Positions 1 through 10,093 of a stretch of DNA of 12,627 bases are shown here, piece by piece. The translations under genes and the position numbers were made by a program. This DNA is from Tieghemiomyces parasiticus. Lineage: Eukaryota > Kickxellomycota > Dimargaritomycetes > Dimargaritales > Dimargaritaceae. Numbering within the stretch: the first letter of the stretch is position 1; each line of letters opens with the position of its first letter. A model generated the notes under the pieces. That model saw only the letters and a program-made list of their open reading frames with translations, was not told where the DNA came from and made no database searches. The stretch is taken from the NCBI GenBank assembly GCA_027575765.1, contig JANBPT010001195.1, positions 1 to 12,627 on the forward strand, given 5' to 3'.

Positions 1-3000
1 GGAAACAGAGGATGGTGCGCCTCAAGCATCAGGCATTCCGCCGCTGGCAAGCTCAACTGTAAGTCGTTCGCGGTTCAGGGTGGTTAGGCGTGCCATTTCC
101 CCACCGCTCCGCCTGGCTCCATCCGATAGCTTAACTCTCTTTTAACCCTTACCTATCTACTCTCCCCCCCTTCTTTGGACTCATTATATCATATCGTGGC
201 CGCTGATCATACCGTTTCTCCCTCTCCTTCTCTTTCTTCGTCATTAGCCTTACCCGTCTCCATCAGGATAAGGAGTTGCAGAGAAAAGCGGAGCAGTTTC
301 AGGACTGGCGAACCGACCAGATTAAGCGCCGCCTATGGCAAACCGTGCGACTACCGGCCATGGCCAAGCTTGCTGACGGTATTTACCAGAGCAACCTACT
401 CATCCGTATCATCCACCGTTGGTCGGCCCTCGCACGTGCGGAAATTTACCAATCGGGTGAGTGGGACGGTGGTAGCTCGTCGTTAATTTTGTATCCCAGG
501 GCGCCGCTCAAGATGGGCCGAATCTACCTGCACGTAACGAGGATATCCTGCATAGTTAAGACATAAAAAGTGTTAAGCTAATGCTAGTCCTGCTGCCCCC
601 CGTCCCCAACTTTCGTTTGGTTTTCTCTATGCCTTACCAGACACCGCCAGAGCGCTCGCTGATCGCAACCGCCGAACCGTCGCGCGGCGACTGTTCTGCC
701 AGTGGATGAGAGTCGTAGATGACTATAAAGCCCTCGAACGGATGGCCGAGGTAGGTACTTGGGCTACGTTTCACCATCGACGGCACGACGGGTCAAGGTC
801 CGCTGCAGTCCTCAGTGAGCCCAATGGATCCCTAACCTGAACGACGCCACGCCTAACTTACGTTTTTCCGTTTCCAACCACAACTACCCATCAGAAACGC
901 AACCGAGAGCGCCTCCTGCAATTAATGTCTGCCCGGTGGCGGGAACGTTTTCGGCCGGTGCAAGATCTCGATGTTAAGGCGGGAGCATACGCCACCCGTT
1001 TAACCCTGATCAGAGCGTTTAGCGCTTGGAATGCTCAGTAAGTGTAGCAGCAAGAACGCGATCTCTTTGCCGATTATTAAGGGGACGTAGCGGCCGACGA
1101 ACAGAGACCTGATATGCTTACCTTTTTCTTTCGCCGTCTGATCTTTTCTCCGTCCAGTACCTACCGCGCCGCTCAGCGTCGAGTTCATGAGCGTTTATTG
1201 AACATCTTTCAAGGCCGTCACGACTGGCGGGTCAAGCAGCACGTTGTGCGAGGTAAGCAGTCCGGTGTGAATCTTTAACAAACGGTTTCTATTTGCATAT
1301 CGAATCCCCCTCCTTCCTCCCACGGATAAGGTTTTATTTATTGGGCATGGTTGACCCTAACTGATGGTCTAACGGTGTAATAACCTGCTCATTTCCTCTT
1401 CTCCCCCAATACCTTGCAGCGCTGAAACTCCGCCTACACCGGCAGAAAATGGTGGGCCGTAGCGGCACTCGTTTCAGCGTCGCCAGAGAAAAGGTGAGTG
1501 TTGAATCCAGTCTGCCGTCTTCCACTTGGGATTGGGGGCAGGGTCACGGGCTATGTCCCTGACCACTGGGTGCATGATCGACAGGGTCGCCTACATGTCA
1601 ATTGAATCTCGTTAACCCGACCCGTCGCTTGTGTCTCACACCAAATGGTAGGATGTCCAACGGACGTTTTACTATACCTGGCGCCGTCGCATTCGTCACC
1701 AAGCTAGACTTCAAGCGCACGCTGCCGGAATACACCACAGCCGGATCATTCAGTAAGTCTGTCTATTTCTAGACAATAGAGGGGCGGGTTTATCGGCCTG
1801 AAAGGATTCTAGCTAGTCTACGCAGCGGCTATATGGACACCAAACGGAGCGATCCCGACGCCATAACCTCCTCAGTCGTTGGATACCCATGTTTAACCCA
1901 GTACGGATCTGGTCTACTTTCCCCTGCAACAATCATTCCGTTCCTACGTATTGCACTAGGCACGTCTGGGCAACCTGGTTGCTTAAGTTCGGCGAATCTG
2001 TCGCCGACAGTGACCTCGCCGAAAATTTCGCCGCCGCTCAGCTCGAAGGTAAGCATGCGAGCCTCGAAATGGTTCTCACAACCACCGCAGTGGTCAACGT
2101 AATGGTACAGCTGTGTATTCGGTACCAAGTCTCCTTGTTCGACCGGCATTTGTACTGAGTCTTTTCCTCAGCGCTGAGGGCTGCTGTCTAATTTTGTTCC
2201 ACACTCTCTTCTACTCCGAACCCAACACCGTGCCCACGATTGCTACCGGTCAGATTCCACTCGCGATGCCCTCAGCGGCTGGTGTCAGGTCACCCTTACA
2301 TTGGCCCTTCAGGAGAGGGAGGTGCGTGTGCTACTCGAAATCGGATTAAAGCGCCAGGCCTGGAAGGCGTGGTCTGCGTCCCTGTGCAGCCCTGTTAAGC
2401 AGCGCCGTGAAGCCACGGCAGAGCGCTGGAATCAGTTGCGACTGATACACCAGGCCTGGAGGCACTGGTGGCGACACACGCAGGCAAGCCGATTTCTGGT
2501 CGTTCGCCACGAACGGCAGGCGCAGACCATACTGTCTCACTGGCGCAAGCAGAACCGGCACCTCGGCCGCGTCAAGGCACAGTCCGTCGTGTACGAAGTC
2601 GCAGCCAGATACCGAGCCCTGCGTAGGGTCTGGCAGCGGTGGCACGACCGTCACCAACGACTACAGGAGGCGGCCCAAAAGATGGCCCAGCGGTCCCGCA
2701 CGATGAGACTGGTCACATTCTTCGCCCAATGGATAACTTCGGGTATGGATCGGGAGGGTCTCACACAGGACGCCCTAACTCATGCCCGGAGCCGGTGGCT
2801 CCGCCATGCCTGGGACAGGTGGAAGTCCCAGCTACAGGCACAGTATCACCATGGTGAAGACCTGGACGTGAGGGCTCGCCAGGCCAATGAACAGCGGATT
2901 CTTCGCCATTACCTGTCCCTATGGAAAAAAGTGCCGGTTGAGCTGAAGCCAGCCGTCGCTTTCATCGAAACGAACTGGCAGCGACGTCTTATTCGAAAGG

Positions 3001-4487
3001 CGTGGGATCATTGGCAACGCCGACTACACCTCGTGAACAATCTGAACAAACATAACGACCAGCTGGCCCAGCAACAACATGCGGTTCTCACCCGGCAAGC
3101 CTACCGGCGATGGTGGGCTATGACTGTGGCACGGTTGGAACAGATGCAGTTGGAACACTCGGAGGCTCACCAGATCGTCTCCCAGAAGACCCTCCGCCAA
3201 TGCCTATACTACTGGAAATCGCTGCCGACCGACCTTGCTCGACGCGCCGCCAGCGTTCGCTACACACGGCAGCAAGATCTCAAACGTCGGGCGTGGCGGT
3301 GCTGTGTGACAAAGATGACCCGCGTGTACGAAATGGCGTACGATGGCGATAAATTGGTGGCCCAGCGTCAATTGGCAACCCTGCGCAAGGTCTGGTCTGC
3401 CTGGCGATCACGGGTCACCCCCAGTGGTCGTGTCGCGGCCCCCACCCCATTGGCCCACCGACTTCGGCGACTCCGAGCGTTGGCCAACGTGTTCAGCAAG
3501 CGGCAGGCTTGGCGCCTGATGAACCACGCTGCCGAGTCCATGCGGGAACGCCGCTCCAACCATGCCCGGCTGGTCGAAGCTCATGTCCCACGCGCACTGG
3601 TTGCCCGTGTACCTTATCCCTGTTACACGGCACTCGCCCATTACCATCTCGTAGGTCGCACCTGGGCAAATTGGCGCGCACTGGCCGGTCAACGCCAAGC
3701 CCGGGCCCAACAGATCGACGCGACCCTCCGGCAGTATCAACTCACCCGACGGGCATCCCTTTGGCGCGCTTGGCAGACGCGAGCCTCCGCTGCAGGACTT
3801 GCCCGTCGGGAGCAGCGATGCGAACGCCTACGGGTCGAATTCGCTCGTCGATCCGCCCAGCGGAGCCGCCAAGCAAGCTGGAAGGTCTGGAAAGGCCAAG
3901 TCACCACCCTGCGCCGCGGTCACCGGCTTCGCGGTCAGGCTGAGGAGCATGCCCGCCACCAGCTCCTACGCACCGCTCTACAGACCTGGCGATCCCATGT
4001 CCAACGTCGACAGCACCACGAGCGGCTGAGGCAACTCCAGAGGCGCCTGGCCGAGTACGCGCGTCAGCGTCGCGCCCGGGCCGCTTTCCTAGCCCTAGCC
4101 TATGGTGGTCTTCATCGGCGTCCGGTCCTCCGCCGCTTCTTTGTGCGCTTAGAACGGCGCCGGATAGAGGCCGTCCTAGCCGGCCGGTGGGGCGGCGTCC
4201 CACGCATCCCGCCCTTACCTGCAGCCTTCGGCAGGAATGCTGATTCCGTAGTGGAACTGATGGACCACTACGAGTCCCGCCTGGCAACCGTGGCGGATGA
4301 GGTCTACCAGCGTAGCCTGCTGCGATCCAGACTGGAGATTTGGAAGGCCTCATCGTGGAGGCTGGAGGCCAAACATCGTGGTATGGATAGGTTGGCCGAG
4401 ACGTGGGCAGCACAGCTCACCAAGCGACATGCGAAACGAACTTGGTTGAGCCGGATGTCGGCATTGAGGCTCGACGCGCCGTCATAG
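1..4487 (+). CDS. SFI1: Sfi1-like centrin-binding repeat protein, 5'-partial, spliced
   Basis: Sfi1 family proteins are long helices that bind a centrin at each tryptophan-centred repeat and build the half-bridge of the spindle pole body or the centriole; that role is inferred from the family. Exons seen: <1-58, 248-456, 641-750, 895-1037, 1158-1252, 1420-1493, 1652-1752, 1960-2048, 2254-4487, stop TAG 4485-4487. The first full codon is at 3, giving 1036 residues. Cores of the type AWxxW recur every 20-40 residues, for example HQAFRRWQ in the first exon, then AWKAW, AWRHWWR, VWQRW, AWDRW, AWDHW, VWSAW, TWANW, LWRAW and SWKVW in the last exon. I count about 27, a few degenerate (AWRCC, AWRLM). 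The sequence is very rich in Arg, Gln and Ala, fitting one long helix. The last ~120 residues have fewer repeats. The start codon lies upstream of the window. The family call is firm; the exact orthologue is less so. Confidence 0.82.
59..247 (+). other. SFI1 intron (189 nt, phase 2)
   Basis: The donor is GTAAGT, a branch-like CTGAT lies at 203-207, a long C/T tract follows, and the acceptor is CATTAG. The more obvious CAG at 264-266 and GCAG at 278-281 would put the next exon out of frame. Using 248 restores the repeat frame and adds LTRLHQDKELQRK before the next tryptophan repeat. Confidence 0.8.
457..640 (+). other. SFI1 intron (184 nt, phase 1)
   Basis: Donor GTGAGT, candidate branch CTAAT at 578-582, pyrimidine-rich tract, acceptor TTACCAG. 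The join makes a GAC codon across the junction and continues into the repeat RRLFCQWMRV. Confidence 0.85.
751..894 (+). other. SFI1 intron (144 nt, phase 0)
   Basis: Donor GTAGGT, branch CTAAC at 853-857, acceptor CCATCAG. Downstream exon opens with KRNRERLLQLMSARWRERF, a repeat-type sequence. Confidence 0.85.
1038..1157 (+). other. SFI1 intron (120 nt, phase 2)
   Basis: Donor GTAAGT directly after the repeat FSAWNA, two candidate CTGAT branch sites (1109-1113 and 1138-1142), a T/C-rich tract and acceptor GTCCAG. This is the shortest intron seen here. Confidence 0.85.
1253..1419 (+). other. SFI1 intron (167 nt, phase 1)
   Basis: Donor GTAAGC, CTAAC branch candidates at 1357-1361 and 1369-1373, strong pyrimidine tract, acceptor CTTGCAG. 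The following 74-nt exon carries no tryptophan repeat, so its frame rests on phase alone. Confidence 0.78.
1494..1651 (+). other. SFI1 intron (158 nt, phase 0)
   Basis: Donor GTGAGT, branch-like TTAAC at 1612-1616, acceptor ATGGTAG with a weak pyrimidine tract. The next exon reads DVQRTFYYTWRRRIRHQ, a clear repeat. Confidence 0.78.
1753..1959 (+). other. SFI1 intron (207 nt, phase 2)
   Basis: Donor GTAAGT, branch-like TTAAC at 1893-1897, acceptor GCACTAG. The join gives a CAG codon followed by HVWATWLLKFGE. Confidence 0.8.
2049..2253 (+). other. SFI1 intron (205 nt, phase 1)
   Basis: Donor GTAAGC, branch candidate CTAAT at 2188-2192, acceptor CCGGTCAG. The join creates a GAT codon and leads through STRDALSGWCQVTL into the long terminal exon. 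The long open frame itself has no natural ATG at its left edge, which also argues for splicing in from upstream. Confidence 0.82.
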
Positions 4488-5049
4488 AATGGCCAAAGTG
4501 GTCGAGTATGGTCCAGGTAGGGCTGGCGTGAGCCTGCCGGGAACGTCTGCGCCCAAATTTTTAGAGTGGGCTGGGTATTCATCCTCTCCCGCGTTGTCAA
4601 TAGTGCTAATATCACATTTTTATCTTTGTTTTTTTTTGGTTATGTTTAGTAATGCCGCCCCCCTCGCTGCTATTAGGTCACCCGAAGGTATTTTCAATTA
4701 GTATCAATAAATACTGTGATTTTAGGTGCTCGTCTGGTGTTACAAGGGTCTAGTTATTCAATGCACGCAGCCTCGATGGTTGTTTATATGAAAGACACAG
4801 CTAGGTACGAAAACCGAGGGCTACCGGGTTCAGGCCCAATTGGCTCACTTATTATGGTGGAGGGCGGTGGAGACCTAGCGGGCGCCACTGGCTCTCCACG
4901 CAGGGTCTGGGCCAACAGCAATGGGGCTCATTTGACCTTGGTTTCAGCCTGTTGGTGTATAGCAGGACGTCCACATCGTTTGACTTTTCCCATTTGGGAC
5001 CGTACTCTACCACACTCGTCAAACTTGTCATTTGTATTATTTGCCCCCC
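4488..5049. other. Spacer between SFI1 and TFC4
   Basis: 562 bp containing the 3' UTR of SFI1 and the promoter and leader of TFC4. It has a T9 run near 4629-4637 and a poly(A) signal at 4706-4711. No obvious TATA box precedes TFC4. An open frame from ATG 4761 runs into the TFC4 coding region in another frame; it is treated separately in the findings. Confidence 0.6.
4706..4711 (+). promoter_or_regulatory. Poly(A) signal of SFI1
   Basis: Canonical AATAAA about 220 nt after the SFI1 stop codon, in an AT-rich stretch following T-rich sequence. This fits a short 3' UTR ending near 4720-4740. Confidence 0.5.
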
Positions 5050-8000
5050 ATGGAGGACGACATGGACCCCGCTTTTCTGCACGATACCGACACCCTAGCC
5101 TTCGATGACCCAACTGAGGGCCATGAGTCCCTACTTCCGACCGAGGAAGGCGAATTAGACGATTTGCTCAGCGAGATCGTGCGGCTCGAACCGCTCTCCG
5201 CCCCTTTGGATACCGTGGCCAACCGGGTAGCCCAGTTCCACTTTGACGGCGACGGCGAGGCCAACGGACTGGCGAGCGAGGACGACCTGGACGATGACGA
5301 CAACCCGGATGGCATTAATATCGACGACGTCGGTATCTCTGCTGCGGGGCAGGGCGAGGAAGCCTTCCAGCTGTTTCGTGATCAGCTCAAGGAGTCAACT
5401 GGCATCGGCGCCCGGCGAAGGCGGCAGAAGGTAGGCTACAACAAGCGAGCACCAGGGCTTGACTGGTGTCAGTTCCCACCTCCCCTCTATTATCGTTGGC
5501 CTCGCCTACCAACTTAACCTTAGTACCGCCATCCGCTGATTAACCGACTCGCTTCTGCCCTTCCACTGGCCATGACCTATTGATTAGCGACGACCTGGCC
5601 GACGACCGGGCCGTATGATGCCGAAACTGTCAAGTGAGGTCCAGAACCTGCTGGGCGCGGCCAATATGTCCTACGTGACGCAGGAGTACGACCAAGCGGT
5701 GGCAACCTTGCAAGAAGTGATCCGACTTGAACCCAAGGCGTTCCAAGCCTGGCACTCCCTGGCCCTAATCCAGGAGGAACTAGGTGACAAACCGCGCGCG
5801 CTGATGCTGTACTTGGTGGCCGCCCACATCACCCCGTGGGACGGACCCCTCTGGAAACGGCTAGGTCACCTGTCTTTAGAACAGAACGAACCACGCCAGG
5901 CCCTTTACTGTTTCTCCAAGGCTGTGGGGGCCGACAAGGGGGACGGGGAGGCCCTGCTAGAGCGGTCTCAGCTCTACGTCGATCTGGGGAAATTTACAAA
6001 GGCCGTTGACGACCTGGCACAATACCTACGGCTCAACCCACACGACGTTACCATCCTCCGCGCCTTGGCACAGCTCGGCGCCGCCCACCACCTCTACGAA
6101 CCGGTGCTCCACGCGTACGAACGGCTATTCTACCTAGCTTATCTCGAGGACCAGGACCCAACTGGGGAGGATGAAGACGAGGTTCCGGATCGGGAGGCCG
6201 AAAATGAGGCCGCGCTGTACTTCACGGCCAGTGATCTCAACATCTTCGCCGAGCTCTGCATGATGGCCGGTGACTATGAGCGCTTGGTGTTCCACGTCCG
6301 TCGCGGGAGCCGATATCTCCAGCGGCGCAACGGAGAGGCCTGGTGGGCCACACCTGACGAGAGCGAGGCCGTGACTAATTTTCGCCATAGTAAAGAAACA
6401 TGCGATGCCGTGGACGAAGCCACCCGCCGCGCCGACATGCGAACGGCCTGCGTTGACACTGTCCCGCCCGTGCCCCCGGTCCCGGACCTGACCATGGAAC
6501 CCGAGCCCGTGGACATGGTGGCCCTCGGGGAGTTCCTGAGCACTGACCACCTGCGGGGCTTGCTGCAGCTTCTACGCCATCCTCCTGACGCGACCACCCG
6601 CGGTGCGTTGGACGGCGATCAGATCCGCAGCCTTGGGGAGCCGTCCACGGTCGCCAAACAGCCACGAACTGGCCGGCGAGCCCGGCATAAGCCCCGTGCC
6701 CGCCGCGGTGCGCGGGGGGGAGCAGGCGACGACGACGAGGATGACGAGGATGACGATATCAACTCCGGGGCCTCGAGCGCTTCCGATGGGGAATCCGGCG
6801 GGGGCGCCGGCCTAGAAGGTAATCGTAACGGCAAATACCGGCCGGATGCCGAAGACATCGCCCAGGCCCTAGACACGGCCGAGAACCACCCGTTGCCGGT
6901 TGAACTGCGTGTCAAGCTGGCCCAGGCGTACCTGCACCTCCAACAGCCTGATCTAGGGCTGCTTCACGCGGCGTACCTGTGGGAGTACGAGCCTGTTCAC
7001 TACGCTGATCTCTACCACGAACTGATTGAGACCCTCATGCGGTGCGACCTTCACCGCGCTGCTCTGGACGTCTGTGAGGTGTTATTGGCCGACGAGGCCA
7101 CAGCCTCGGCAGCCGTCTGGGCCCTGGCGGCCCGATGCCAGCGGCGACTCGGTGAACTCGAAACCGCCATCGAGTACTTTAAACACGCTATCACGGAGAA
7201 TCCCGCCGACCTAGAAGGCCAGCTTTCCCTGGCCGAGCTGTACCAGGAGACCGAGCGACCGGCGCTGGCTCTCGAATGGTTTCGCAAGGTAGAACAGAGT
7301 CGCACCGCCCTTAAGGCCCAGTACGCCACGCAGCGCCTGGCACGTACCACAAATCCTGACGCCACGGCGTCCACACCCACCGGCCCACCAGCGGGGGACG
7401 GGACTGACGCCCTACCCGATACGGGCACGCTCCTACGGTACGCCACGGATCCGGCCAAGGCCGATCGTTCCGCGCGAATGGCGCAAGCCCAGATGGATTC
7501 TCACCTCCGCCGGTTAGTCCGCGCTGAGAAGGATGTAGCCCTGTGGTTCCGCATCACGGACCTGTTGGAGACGCGTATCGTGGAGCTGCAGAGCGAGCTG
7601 ACGACGTTGACGGCAACTCACTACCGGTTGTGCGAGGCGGAGGAGGGGCCCGTCGGGCTTGCAGCCGATCGAGAGGCCGCCGCCGCCCGGCAGCGCACAC
7701 TCCGCGACCAGACCCAGGCCGCCCGCCAGGACTACTGCCAGACCGCCTACAAATTGTATCATCACTTCCGCCACACCCCAGAGTTTTACCGGGACGAGGG
7801 CCGCGACCGGTTCTCCAGTTACCGCATCACCAAGAGACGGCTGCCCACCGCGGCCTCACTTGTCGGCCTGCTCAACGCCGGCAAGGACGAGGCGGCCTCA
7901 GAACTCAGCCTCGAGGGACGTATCGGCCGCATTATGGAGAAGCTGAATCTCCCGTCTGAACTGATCAACCTCGCCCGAGGCCAAGTCGTGCCTGCCGAGT

Positions 8001-9223
8001 ACCCATCGCGCCCCGTCGACCCAGGTGCCGCGTCGTCCGGGAACCCTGCTGCGGACCCGCCGGCGGTAACGGAGGACCAGGTCATACCCACCATGTTTCG
8101 CGGGGTTTCCTTCGTGGCCTGGCGGGCCTTCTTCACCCGCTACTCTTTCCACCTCGTCCACCTCGATCGCTACCCGCTAGCTGTGCGCATTTTGAATACG
8201 GTCCGCCGAGCTAACGTGTACCGCCATGATGCTACCGCCCACCGTGAACTACATGCCCTGGCCATCGCGATTGCCCGCCACAGTGACGACTTTGACCTCA
8301 TCTACCCACTGGCCCGGTCTATTGTCACCTATAACCCGGCACAGTCCAATGCCTATCGGGTTTTCTCCGCCCTGCTCGCTGGGGGGCCGCCCCACCTGCC
8401 CCACCTGGCCGTAGCGACGGTCGCTAAGGTCGTCTCACGCCACCTCAATGACCTTGTGCCCAACGTCTGGCGGGTCTTTTCCCGCGCCCTCACGTTCCAT
8501 CCCGCCGACGCCGCTCTTAAGGATGAGGCCGACCATACACTGGACCCGGCCCGCCGGGAATGTACCGCCCTCGTGGCTACCCTGAAGGGTCGGATCCATC
8601 TGACTCGGTACAACAACCGCCGCGCAGTACACATTCTACAGATCGCTCGCGACTTTGGTCCGCGCGACGTGAACTTGGACTTGCTGCTCGGGGTTAGTCT
8701 ACTGCAGCGGGCGACCCAGCGGGCCGCCGATAACCGCCAGTTGCGGATCCTGGAAGGATTCCAGCACCTGTTTACTTACTTCGAAATGATCATGGCCGAC
8801 CGGGTGGCCGAGGGTTCCGAATTCGAAAGCAGCGACGACAGTGGGGCGGGGGAGGGGCAAGAGGCGCCAGCACCGGTGACGCTGGCCGGGGTGTTTCGCG
8901 AGCGCCGCCAACGTGAGGCGCTCTACAACATGGGCCGGGCATTCCACCTCCTCAACTTGACCTACCTGGCCGTCCCGTACTATGAGGCCGCGGTCGGCAT
9001 GCGTCCTCTGAATGGCCTCGTCCTGAGACCCAGTTGGTCTTTAGACTCCTTGCCCGCTGAGCTCCAGACCCATTTTGCCACCACGCCAGAACCACAGGAA
9101 ACCATTGACCAGTTCCTCTTTCCGGGACGACGCGAGGCCGCGTACAACCTGCACCATATCTATATGGGTAGCGGCAATCCCGAGTTGGCCCAATACGTCC
9201 TGCAGACATACTGCACAATTTAG
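5050..9223 (+). CDS. TFC4: TFIIIC TPR subunit (Tfc4/Sfc4/GTF3C3 family)
   Basis: This subunit of the Pol III assembly factor TFIIIC sits in the A-box-binding half and uses TPR arrays to recruit TFIIIB (Brf1, Bdp1) to tRNA genes; that is family knowledge. Exons 5050-5430 and 5588-9223 give 1338 residues, somewhat longer than yeast or human homologues. Seen in order: an acidic N-terminus (about 1-110), a basic block across the splice junction (about 122-136), a first TPR array (about 145-320), a basic then acidic linker (about 485-530), a middle TPR block (about 566-698), a helical region with FRGVSFVAWRAFF near 965, a C-terminal TPR block (about 1126-1266), and the end EAAYNLHHIYMGSGNPELAQ followed by YVLQTYCTI. 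That YNL-IY-SGN-TYC(S/T)I ending is a family hallmark as I recall it. ATG 5050 is chosen because it follows six C residues, has G at +4 and begins the acidic domain. Confidence 0.93.
5431..5587 (+). other. TFC4 intron (157 nt, phase 0)
   Basis: Donor GTAGGC, candidate branch CTGAT at 5536-5540, acceptor TGATTAG. Reading through would stop at 5515-5517 after 27 intron-encoded residues. Splicing joins ARRRRQK to RRPGRRPGRMMPKL, making one continuous basic block, which supports the junction. Confidence 0.85.
5588..5611 (+). repeat. 12-bp tandem repeat encoding RRPG-RRPG
   Basis: CGACGACCTGGC is followed directly by CGACGACCGGGC, two copies differing at one base, immediately after the splice acceptor. 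It encodes two RRPG units in the basic block of the TFIIIC subunit, plausibly a nuclear-localisation or DNA-contacting segment. Confidence 0.8.
6728..6757 (+). repeat. Acidic D/E tract in the TFC4 linker
   Basis: Ten consecutive acidic codons (residues 508-517) include two copies of GACGAGGAT, so a 9-bp tandem unit underlies the run. It follows directly on an Arg-rich stretch (GRRARHKPRARRGARGG) and separates the first and middle TPR blocks. Confidence 0.8.
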
Positions 9224-9242
9224 TGGAGGATAGACACGCGTA

Positions 9243-9248
9243 AATAAA
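9243..9248 (+). promoter_or_regulatory. Poly(A) signal of TFC4
   Basis: Canonical AATAAA 20 nt after the TFC4 stop codon, predicting a very short 3' UTR. Confidence 0.5.
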
Positions 9249-10079
9249 ACCAGAGGCGGGCTAGGCGGTTGCTTTGAGTCGTCTGCGCCAGGGTATTCCT
9301 AAGCGACATCTAGGCCTCTACTCTAGACTAGGTTGTTGTTTTTTTCCCTTTTCGCTATTAGCGTGGTACCAAGACGGCTCTACAGAGCGACAAGTGATAC
9401 TGGCAGATGCACTGTTCACGTAGAAGTGAGACCCTTCGGTATCGAGTTCCTTGTGTGTAACCCTGTGACCCGCAGGCCGCACAAGGTTGACTACAGGGAA
9501 TCGTCTCATCCCTCTCCCTTCTGCTTTCTCGTTCCGGTCCGTCGATAGTGTTGTCCTCTTAGGCTTATGCAACAGCGGCCCTTATACTCGTGGCGTGGAA
9601 AGGATTTGGTGGCGGAAAAAAACGACCCGGCTCTCGTCGGGGCCCCCCTCTAATGGCAGGCCTTTGGATGCGATCGCATAGTGGCTATATTTAACCATCT
9701 AATAGTGGCTTCACTCCCAGAGCGTCATACTATTCCCTGCGATTCCTTTTCTAAAAAGAAGGAGAAGAGGACCTTTTTCGAGATTTGGGTGTAACCGTGG
9801 TGGGCATACAAGGGATCCAGTGGTCGATGCGGCAGGTGGAGCGCAGCAGGACTCTGCTGTTACTAATGTCACAGGTTAGGCAAAATGTATGTCGCCTCCT
9901 TCGGCGCCTTTCACTACCCCTGTTTCTGTCTGTCGTGTTTGCCCTCCCTCGGACCCACCATGATCCCACTGCCTGCGATGTTTAGGCCTTACGATGCGAC
10001 TTTAAAAATGAGGCCATTTCCCCTACTTCACTTGACTACCATCTGCCATTTGGACTCTTCTTCTATCCCGGCACATACA

Positions 10080-10093
10080 GTATACATATTTTA
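10080..10093 (+). promoter_or_regulatory. TATA-like element of the secreted-protein gene
   Basis: GTATACATATTTTA lies about 83 bp before the ATG at 10176, a plausible distance for a Pol II TATA element with a short leader. This is inference from position and composition only. Confidence 0.35.

Noticed and set aside
267..283. Alternative acceptors (CAG ending 266, GCAG ending 281) for the first SFI1 intron
   Set aside because: Both put the following exon out of the repeat frame given the phase-2 donor at 59; the CATTAG acceptor ending at 247 keeps it.
1829..2149. Minus-strand 106-codon frame opposite SFI1 exon 8
   Set aside because: It overlaps a well-supported exon and two introns and shows no recognisable domain; it is most likely a shadow.
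6134..6665. Several long minus-strand frames within TFC4
   Set aside because: GC-rich codons with G/C in third position create long antisense open frames; none resembles a protein family.
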